DNA of 47,793 nt from Blastochloris sulfoviridis (GTDB taxonomy: Bacteria > Pseudomonadota > Alphaproteobacteria > Rhizobiales > Xanthobacteraceae), in assembly GCF_008630065.1 (NCBI RefSeq), contig NZ_VWPL01000025.1, forward strand, positions 1-47,793, read 5' to 3'. Shown piece by piece: positions 41,769-47,793 of the stretch. Under the pieces are notes generated by a model that was given only the letters and a program-made list of their open reading frames with translations, made no database searches and was not told the DNA's origin. Both the position numbers and the translations under genes were made by a program. The first letter of the stretch is position 1. Each line of letters starts with the position of its first letter.

Positions 41769-44063
41769 TCAGGCCGCGAGCTTGTCGATGATCTTGTCGG
41801 GCGGGCCATCGGCGATGATCAGCCCTTCGTTCAGCACGACGACGCGGTTTGCCAGCCGCATGAAGGCCGGGCGGAAAGTGACCATGATCACGGTCGCCGT
41901 GCCCTTCAGCGCCGAGATCCTGGCCATGAAGGCGGCGGCGGCAGCCGAGTCCATGCTGGCGGCCGGATTGTCGAGCAGATAGACCGGCGCCGTCTTGACG
42001 AAGCAGCGGGCCAGCCCGATGCCCTGCTTCATCGGCTCGGACAATTGTTCGAGGCGGTTGGAGGTGAGGCGGGTCTCGATGCCCTCCGGCAGCAGCGGAT
42101 GGCTCACGTCGACGCCGGCTGCCGCCAGCGCCGCGACGATCTCGGCGTCGGTGGCGTCGGGCTGGGCGAGGCGCAGATTCTGGGCGATGGTGCCGTAGAA
42201 GAAGTGCGGCTTCGGCGGCAAATAGGCCACCGCCGAGCGCCAGTCGGCCGCCGGGATCTGGCGCAGGTCGAGCCCATCGACCAGCACCGCGCCGCCGAGC
42301 GGCGGATAGAGCCCGAGTATCAGCTTGAGCAAGGTCGACTTGCCGGCGCCGCTCGGGCCGGTGATCGCGATCACCTCGCCCGGCTTCACCTGGAGCTGGA
42401 CCCCGCGCAAGGCGGGCTCGGTGCGCCGCGGATAGCGGAAGACGAGGCGGTTCAGGGTCAACTGGCCGCCGAACTCGCGCCGGAACGAGCGCGTGCCGAG
42501 CGGCGCGTGCTCGCCCTTGATGGTCATCAGCCGGTTGAGCTGCTGATAGGTCTGCAGCGCCTGCTCCAGGCGGCTGGAGAACAGGAACGTGGTCTGCAGC
42601 GGCGACATCACCCGCCACACCAGCGCCATGGCGCCGACCAGGGCGCCGGGCGACATCGTGCCGTTCATCACCGACAGCGTTCCGAACAATAGCGTCGCCA
42701 CGCCCGCGAGGCTGGCGAGCGCCTGCGCCAGGTTCTGCAGCACGCTGTTCAAGAACTGCAGCCGCCGGTTCTTGCGCGCCCATTCGACGAGAAGGTCGCG
42801 GTGGCGGGCGATCCAGATGCTCTCGGCGTTGAGGTCGCGGATCGCCTGGCGCTTGCCGAGGATCTCGCGCAGAAGAAGCTGAAGCCGCTGGCGCACGTCG
42901 CCGGCCGCATTGGTGCGGTGCTTGAGCAGCGGCAGCGTGACCGCCGACATCAGCGCGAACACCACCAGCAGCGACGCCGGAACCCACACGAGATGCCCGC
43001 CCCAGATGGCGATGGCGATGAGGAACACCACCACGAACGGGATGTCGATGATCGCGGTGACCAGGGCGCCGGTGAAGGTGTCGCGCAGCGTCTCGAACTG
43101 GCGCAGGCGCGCAACCTGCGTGCCGATGGGGGCCGTCTCGACCATCGAGATCGGCATCTGCAGGAGCTGGCTGAACGCCGCCATGGCCGAGAGCGCGTCG
43201 ATGCGCGCGCCGAAATAGGCGATCATCCGCGCGCGGATGTAGCGTAGCGCCAGATCGGTCGCCAGCACGATGCCGGTGCCGGCCGCGAGCAGGAAGACGA
43301 TGTCGGCGGAGCGCGTGCCGATGCCGAAATCGTAGATCTGGATGACGAAGAACGGCACCGCCAGCGCGGCCACGTTGATGAGGAAGCTCAGCGCGATCGC
43401 GCCGGCAATGGCCGGCTTGAAATGGCTGATGACGGTGCCGAACCAGTTCTTCTGGGTCTGCGTCGCGTCCGACTCGTCGGCCGACAGCCGGCAGACCGGA
43501 AAGAGCGTGCCCTTGAGCGCCGCCGGCCCGACATTGCGGCTTTCGCGGCTGTCGCCCTCGAAGACGGCGAGCGTGCCGTCGGCATTGCGGTCGATGATCA
43601 CCGACAGGGCGCCCGTGTCGCTCTCCAGCAGCGCGGGCAGCATGTCGTCGTGAAGGCGGCCCGCCTTGAGGCGGCGGGCATTGCTGGCGAAGCCGAGGCG
43701 GGCGAGGACGCTGCGCAGATCCTCGATATCCGCCACGCGCTCGAAATAGGGCAGGGCCTCGCGCACGGTTCGGGCATCGCCGGCCCAGCCCAGCGCGGCG
43801 AGCAGCGGCGCGAGGCAGGCTTCCGCCGCGGTGGCCGGGGCAACGATCGCCTCGATTTCGTCGACCGGATCGCCGCCGGTGCCGCCGTCCGCCGTCGGCG
43901 TCGCGGCCGGGGTGGGCGCGACGGGCGCCGCGTCCGGCGGGGCGAAGGCACGCTCAAGGCGCGCCATGCTGGCGTGCACCGCATGGTCGCCCTCGGCCGG
44001 CGCGCGCGGCCGCAGCGCCTGCAGCGCCGTCTCGTCGAGCGGCTTGCGGGGCCCGTCGGTCAT
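41769..44063 (-). CDS. Type I secretion ABC exporter subunit with degenerate nucleotide site
   Basis: This 764-residue protein has an N-terminal region (about 1-205) that starts with a disordered Ala/Pro stretch, followed by a C39-like segment with no active-site pattern. The six-helix membrane domain (about 215-490) leads to a nucleotide-binding domain. Walker A is intact (GPSGAGKST near 569). The signature reads LSEPMKQG instead of LSGGQ (about 670), the Walker B glutamate is Asn (LLDNPAASMD near 690) and the H-loop His is Phe (VTFRPAF). These changes predict weak or no hydrolysis at its own site. Its start overlaps the other ABC gene's stop by four bases (ATGA), so the two probably form a heterodimer that exports the divergent adhesin. 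Confidence 0.9.
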   Translation of the reverse strand: MTDGPRKPLDETALQALRPRAPAEGDHAVHASMARLERAFAPPDAAPVAPTPAATPTADGGTGGDPVDEIEAIVAPATAAEACLAPLLAALGWAGDARTVREALPYFERVADIEDLRSVLARLGFASNARRLKAGRLHDDMLPALLESDTGALSVIIDRNADGTLAVFEGDSRESRNVGPAALKGTLFPVCRLSADESDATQTQKNWFGTVISHFKPAIAGAIALSFLINVAALAVPFFVIQIYDFGIGTRSADIVFLLAAGTGIVLATDLALRYIRARMIAYFGARIDALSAMAAFSQLLQMPISMVETAPIGTQVARLRQFETLRDTFTGALVTAIIDIPFVVVFLIAIAIWGGHLVWVPASLLVVFALMSAVTLPLLKHRTNAAGDVRQRLQLLLREILGKRQAIRDLNAESIWIARHRDLLVEWARKNRRLQFLNSVLQNLAQALASLAGVATLLFGTLSVMNGTMSPGALVGAMALVWRVMSPLQTTFLFSSRLEQALQTYQQLNRLMTIKGEHAPLGTRSFRREFGGQLTLNRLVFRYPRRTEPALRGVQLQVKPGEVIAITGPSGAGKSTLLKLILGLYPPLGGAVLVDGLDLRQIPAADWRSAVAYLPPKPHFFYGTIAQNLRLAQPDATDAEIVAALAAAGVDVSHPLLPEGIETRLTSNRLEQLSEPMKQGIGLARCFVKTAPVYLLDNPAASMDSAAAAAFMARISALKGTATVIMVTFRPAFMRLANRVVVLNEGLIIADGPPDKIIDKLAA

Positions 44064-45811
44064 GCGACGCCTCTTTGGGGTTCCGGCAGGGGACTGCTGC
44101 GCTCGCAGGCGAGCGTGCCGTCGCCGACGCGGATGATCAGGTCGGCGGTGGCCAGCAGCGAGGGCCGGTGGGTTGCGACGAGCACGGTCATGCCGCCGCG
44201 CAGCGCATGCAGGGCCTTGATCAGGCCGGCCTCGGCGGTGCGGTCGAGCGCGGAATTGGCGTCGTCGAGGACGAGGATCGACGGTTCGCAGGCGAGAGCG
44301 CGCACGATCGCCACCTGCTGGGCGACGGAGACCGGAATGTCGTCGACGATGCCCTCGCCAAGCTGGGTCTCGAAGCCGTCCGGCAGCAGATTGATGGTGC
44401 GGTCGACGCCGACGAGGCGGCAGGCGCTGCGGGCGGCGGCGGCGCGCTCGGGCTGGAACAGCGTCAGGTTCTCCAGCAGCGTGCCGCGGAAGATGATCGG
44501 GACGGGGCCGACATAGGCGATCTGTGCGCGCACGCGGGCGAATTCGGGGTCGGTGGTGGCGATGCCAGAGATCCGCACGCTGCCGGCGCTCGGGGCAATC
44601 TCGCCGCGCAGCAGATTGAGCAGCGTCGAGCGGCCCGAGCCGTCCTCGCCCTTGACGCCGACGATGGTGCCGGCGGGAATCTCCAGCGTGATGCCGCTGA
44701 ACAGCGGCGAGCCATCGGCGGAATGGACGAAGGCGGCATCCGTGCACACGATGGGGCCCTCGGGCGCGTCGCGCCGTGCGCCGGACAGCGTGCCGGCGGG
44801 GCCGGACAGCAGCGTCCGGATCTCGCTGCGGCGGTGGCCCACCGTCTGGTTGTCCATCCACAGCGAGATCGTGCGCAGCAGCGGCTGCAGGATCTGGCCC
44901 GACAGCATGGTGCAGCAGGCCAGCGCGCCGATCGACATCTGGTCGTTGATGACGTGGACGGCGCCGATCATCACCACGATGACCTGGGAGAGATTGCCGA
45001 ACAGCACCGCCGACGATTGCGCGGCCTGCCCGGCCAGCATGGACTTGGCGGTGATGTTGGCGACGGCCTGCTGCAGGCGCTCGAAGCGGCGCTGCATCTG
45101 CGGCTCGATCGCCATCGCCTTCACCGACAGGATGCCGCTCAGCACCTCGGTGACGAAGTCGTACTTCTTGTTGTCCTGGACGCTGCGCCGCTCGATCACG
45201 TCGCGGAAGGCGCGGCTGCGGTAGATCGACAGCGCGGCGAACAGCAGGAACAGCGAGATCGGCACCAGCACCATCGTGCCGCCGACCAGGGCCATGACGC
45301 CGAGCCCGAGCGCGACGAACGGCAGCTCGATGGCGACGGTGCGCGACGGTCCGGCGTGATAGTCGCCGAGCGCGCCGATCGCCCCGTAGCGGTTGATGTG
45401 GGTGGCCACGGGGTCGCGCTCGACCGTGCCGGCGGGCGCCGCCAGCAGGCGGGCGACGGCCTCGTCCGACACCTGCAGGACGAACTGCGTCGACAGCCAG
45501 GACAGCAGGGCCGAGCGCGCGCTCTTGAGGCTGAAGTCGAGGATCAGCGCCACGCACAGGCCGAAGAACAGCGCAAACAGCGTTTCCTTGGCGTGGTTGG
45601 GGATGATGCGGTCATAGACCTGCAGGATCGTCAGCGGCAGCACGAGCGCCAGCAGGCTGGTCACCAGCGTCGCGAAGTAGACGGACAGCGGCAGCCGCGG
45701 CTCGGCGACGGGCTTGCCGGTGAAAATCGACCGGAAACGCACGGCGCCGTCGCTCGCCGCGGACACGCGTGCGGACGGCTCCAGCACCGAATGGGAAACT
45801 CGACGCGTCAT
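44060..45811 (-). CDS. Type I secretion ABC exporter subunit, second degenerate subunit
   Basis: This 583-residue protein has a membrane domain (about 40-330) and a nucleotide-binding domain. The Walker A lysine is Arg (GEDGSGRSTLL near 390), the signature is VSVAQQVAI instead of LSGGQ (about 500), and Walker B reads LVLDDANSALD, with Asp in place of the catalytic Glu. The H-loop His is present (VATHRPS). The membrane part is typical of RTX/type I exporters (DRIIPNHAKETL). No C39 or other N-terminal domain is present. It is the first gene of the exporter operon, ATG 45811. Paired with the 764-residue subunit, neither composite site would be fully canonical. Confidence 0.9.
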   Translation of the reverse strand: MTRRVSHSVLEPSARVSAASDGAVRFRSIFTGKPVAEPRLPLSVYFATLVTSLLALVLPLTILQVYDRIIPNHAKETLFALFFGLCVALILDFSLKSARSALLSWLSTQFVLQVSDEAVARLLAAPAGTVERDPVATHINRYGAIGALGDYHAGPSRTVAIELPFVALGLGVMALVGGTMVLVPISLFLLFAALSIYRSRAFRDVIERRSVQDNKKYDFVTEVLSGILSVKAMAIEPQMQRRFERLQQAVANITAKSMLAGQAAQSSAVLFGNLSQVIVVMIGAVHVINDQMSIGALACCTMLSGQILQPLLRTISLWMDNQTVGHRRSEIRTLLSGPAGTLSGARRDAPEGPIVCTDAAFVHSADGSPLFSGITLEIPAGTIVGVKGEDGSGRSTLLNLLRGEIAPSAGSVRISGIATTDPEFARVRAQIAYVGPVPIIFRGTLLENLTLFQPERAAAARSACRLVGVDRTINLLPDGFETQLGEGIVDDIPVSVAQQVAIVRALACEPSILVLDDANSALDRTAEAGLIKALHALRGGMTVLVATHRPSLLATADLIIRVGDGTLACERSSPLPEPQRGVA

Positions 45812-45987
45812 CGCTGGTCACTGCAGCCCTTTTCTTCAAGCTTCACACGATATTCGGCAAATTCTTATCGTCTGCTTAATAGTCCAATAACGTTGCGGCT
45901 ATGGGTGCGGGCTTGGACGCTGATCTGGCGACAATAAAAGGCAATGTAGTGCCAGGGCCGTAATACCAACGGCCGCAAGGCATGACT

Positions 45988-46078
45988 CGTCATGCCCGTG
46001 CTTGTCACGGCCATCCACGACTTAAAACGTCTTTTAAAACAAAGGCGTGGATGGCCGGGACAAGGCCCGGCCATGACG
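45988..46078. repeat. Inverted repeat of the CGTCATGCCCG / CGGCCATGACG type
   Basis: The left arm CGTCATGCCCGTGCTTGTCA (45988) pairs with the right arm ending GGCCCGGCCATGACG (46078); both contain GGCCATCCACG / CGTGGATGGCC. The loop is AT-rich with TTTTAAAAC. Repeats of this type (GTCATGCCCGG...CCATGACG) are dispersed through many Hyphomicrobiales genomes. Confidence 0.8.
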
Positions 46079-46251
46079 ACGGCGGGTCGAAGTCGAACGC
46101 CCCCAGTATAATAACCATAACAGATCATAAACGCATAAAAACTCTATCTACACGAGTGGGGCGAGATGGGATTAAGAAATGCACTTTATATTTGCGCCGA
46201 TAAGGCAGCAAAACCGCCCGCGATCCAGGTGATCCGGCGGATCTGACAAAC

Positions 46252-46257
46252 GGGGAG
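46252..46257 (+). promoter_or_regulatory. Ribosome-binding site of the adhesin gene
   Basis: GGGGAG lies 7 bases before ATG 46265. It supports this start for the adhesin gene, which cannot be confirmed by a downstream stop because the gene runs off the window. Confidence 0.7.
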
Positions 46258-46264
46258 CAAGTCG

Positions 46265-47793
46265 ATGGCAGGCCTCACCACCTCCGGTGCTCCGCTCAAC
46301 GATGCGGACCTGCAACTTCTGTCCAGCCGCCAGGCGATCGGTCAGGACGCACAGGGCGCCCCGTTCGGCGCCGACAAGCGGATCGCCGCGGCCGAGCACG
46401 GCCCGGCGGCACAGCCGGGGGCGACCGGCGGCGACCAGCTCACCAACCCCAATCTCCATTACGGTACGCAGTGGGACGACGGCCGGGGCGGCGGGCAGGC
46501 CGATGCGCATGTGATGCCGCACCCGGCCGCAGCGCCCGAGGCGGCGACGCCGATGGTCGACAGCCCGTCCATCCAGCCGCTGGCCAGCGCGGCCGCCGCG
46601 GAGCTCGCCGGCGAGGGCACGGGCGGGTGGGGCGGGGATGCCGGCGGCGCGCCGGCGGCGCGGCCGGGCGAGCCCACGATGTCCACCGGTCCGCTGGGAT
46701 CCTCCACCCTGGAGCCGGGCGTCGAGCCGGGCCTGGTCTCGCCGGGCGAAATCACCGCGGCCGGCCCGACGCCGCAGGGCGCCGCTGCCGCACCGGCGGG
46801 GTCGCCGGCCAGCCTGATCGCGCCGCAGGAGTCCGGCCTGGCGCCGGGATCGAATTCGTCGGCGCCCGTCATCACCTCCGGCGACGGCGCGCAGGCGTCG
46901 GTCAGCCTTGCCGAGAACACCGCCGACGTGGCGACCATCACCGCCAGCGACGGCGATGCGGGCGCGCGGCTGACCTACGCGATCGCGGGGGGCGCCGATG
47001 CGGCGTTGTTCTCCATCAATCCGGAGACCGGGCACCTCGTGTTCAAGAGCGCGCCGGACTTCGAGCGTCCTGCCGACGTCGACGGCGACAACATCTATCA
47101 TGTGACGGTGCAGGTTTCGGACGGCATCCACACCGACACCCAGGCGCTCGCCGTCTCGGTCACCAATCTGCAGGACGAGGCGCCGACCGGTGCTGCGATG
47201 TCGGGCGGGGTCATCGGCGAGAATTCGGCGGCCGGCACGGTGGTCGGCACGGTGACCGGCACCGACCCCGACGCGGGCGCGGTGCTGAGCTATTCGATTG
47301 TCGGTGGGGATGGCGACACGTATCAGATCGATGCCGCGACCGGCGTGGTGTCGCTGAAGGCCGGCGCGCGGTTGGATTTCGAGGCCGATGCGGCCGACAG
47401 CATCACGGTGCGGGTCACCGACCAGACGGGCCTCACGGTCGACCAGACGTTCGACATCAAGGTCGCCGACGTCAACGAGGCGCCGACCGGCGCAACGATG
47501 TCGGGCGGGGTCATCGCCGAGAACTCGGCGGCCGGCACGGTGGTCGGCACGGTGACCGGCACCGATGCCGACGCGGGCGACACGCTCAGCTATCAGATCG
47601 TCGGCGGCGACGCCGACACGTATGAGATCGATGCGTCGACCGGTGTCGTCTCGGTGAAGGAGGGCGCCAAGCTCGACCATGAGACGGACGCCGCCGACAG
47701 CATCACGGTGCGGGTCACCGACCAGACGGGCCTCACGGTCGACCAGACGTTCGACATCAAGGTCGCCGACGTCAACGAGGCGCCGACCGGCGC
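46265..47793 (+). CDS. Large cadherin-repeat type I secretion adhesin (5' part only)
   Basis: The frame from ATG 46265 is open for 509 codons and continues past the window end, so this is the start of a large protein. Residues 1-195 are Ala/Gly/Pro-rich and probably disordered, beginning MAGLTTSGAPLNDADLQLL. A first cadherin-like domain spans about 198-304 (SLAENTADVATITASD, LVFKSAPDFERPADVD, YHVTVQVSDG). Then come 100-residue cadherin-like units at 305-404 and 405-504 and the start of a third at 505. Each has GENSAAGTVVGTVTGTD or similar and FDIKVADVNEAP. No signal peptide is present, as expected for type I substrates, whose secretion signal is C-terminal. The divergent exporter operon is its likely transporter. 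TAAG at 164-167 resembles the cleavage site of LapA-type adhesins. Confidence 0.88.
   Translation, partial: MAGLTTSGAPLNDADLQLLSSRQAIGQDAQGAPFGADKRIAAAEHGPAAQPGATGGDQLTNPNLHYGTQWDDGRGGGQADAHVMPHPAAAPEAATPMVDSPSIQPLASAAAAELAGEGTGGWGGDAGGAPAARPGEPTMSTGPLGSSTLEPGVEPGLVSPGEITAAGPTPQGAAAAPAGSPASLIAPQESGLAPGSNSSAPVITSGDGAQASVSLAENTADVATITASDGDAGARLTYAIAGGADAALFSINPETGHLVFKSAPDFERPADVDGDNIYHVTVQVSDGIHTDTQALAVSVTNLQDEAPTGAAMSGGVIGENSAAGTVVGTVTGTDPDAGAVLSYSIVGGDGDTYQIDAATGVVSLKAGARLDFEADAADSITVRVTDQTGLTVDQTFDIKVADVNEAPTGATMSGGVIAENSAAGTVVGTVTGTDADAGDTLSYQIVGGDADTYEIDASTGVVSVKEGAKLDHETDAADSITVRVTDQTGLTVDQTFDIKVADVNEAPTG
47177..47793 (+). repeat. Direct repeats of exactly 300 bases (cadherin-like units)
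   Basis: GAGGCGCCGACCGG recurs at 47177, 47477 and 47777, giving a 300-base (100-residue) period. The units differ in their first two thirds, but bases 47393-47493 are identical to 47693-47793 at the window end. Such local identity suggests recent duplication or gene conversion between units. The array continues beyond the window. Confidence 0.93.

Larger units (their letters stand above)
45812..46264. other. Divergent regulatory region between exporter operon and adhesin gene
   Basis: No gene was found. The region is distinctly AT-rich for this window (for example 46100-46195) and holds the promoters of the exporter operon and of the adhesin. It contains an inverted repeat at 45988-46078. 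The adhesin ribosome site is GGGGAG at 46252-46257. Promoter boxes were not assignable with confidence. Confidence 0.65.

Noticed and set aside
46172-47680. A 500-residue open frame on the minus strand over the adhesin
   Set aside because: It is the shadow of the cadherin repeats; the plus-strand frame has a ribosome site and clear domains, and continues off the window.
1-47793. tRNA, rRNA, riboswitch or phage attachment sites
   Set aside because: Scanning by eye found no cloverleaf with CCA-type ends, no rRNA conserved blocks, and no integrase-associated direct repeats.

Overview
The window is about 48 kb of high-GC DNA with dense, mostly minus-strand genes. Gene content points to an alphaproteobacterium, most likely of the order Hyphomicrobiales (Rhizobiales). 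The main evidence is the pyrB - pyrC-like - plsY - dprA - topA - rnr block, an AapJ-type amino-acid binding protein, an EipB/DUF1849 envelope protein, a COG3146 protein, and several palindromic dispersed repeats of the kind common in that order. The species cannot be named from the sequence alone.

Layout. 1-3.8 kb: the tail of an upstream gene, a class I/II aminotransferase, an amino-acid ABC binding protein, an L,D-transpeptidase and a lipoprotein. 3.8-9.0 kb: a parvulin prolyl isomerase flanked by two short tandem-repeat arrays, then a small polysaccharide cluster (priming sugar-phosphate transferase, NodB-like deacetylase, GNAT-like protein). 9.2-22.3 kb: housekeeping genes on the minus strand (trmFO, a kinase-like fusion, pyrB, a dihydroorotase-like gene without its metal ligands, plsY, dprA, topA, rnr, a Nudix hydrolase). 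22.4-23.9 kb: a small secreted protein and a patatin, converging.

24.1-34.4 kb is the most unusual part. It is a tightly coupled four-gene minus-strand operon. In transcription order it encodes a ClpB-D2-like AAA+ ATPase, a small radical-SAM protein, a 2094-residue protein (zinc ribbons, kinase-like domain with lost catalytic residues, SF1 helicase, Vsr-like nuclease) and a coiled-coil protein starting MSGPKVVRIV. A broken ISAs1-like transposase lies just upstream. I read it as a candidate uncharacterised conflict/defence system. The helicase protein is reminiscent of Mokosh-type proteins, but this gene set matches no system I can name.

35-39.7 kb: HIT protein, small Cys/Trp/Arg-rich exported protein, COG3146 protein, glycerophosphodiesterase, RidA protein and EipB. 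39.8-47.8 kb: a cluster of palindromic repeats, then a type I secretion locus. It has an HlyD adaptor, two ABC exporter subunits whose nucleotide-binding sites both look degenerate, and, divergently, the 5' part of a large cadherin-repeat adhesin with exact 300-bp repeats that runs off the window.

A 122-bp palindromic element occurs three times (9.0, 38.6 and 41.6 kb). A fourth copy appears split by another palindrome at 39.8-40.06 kb. No tRNA, rRNA or CRISPR array was seen.
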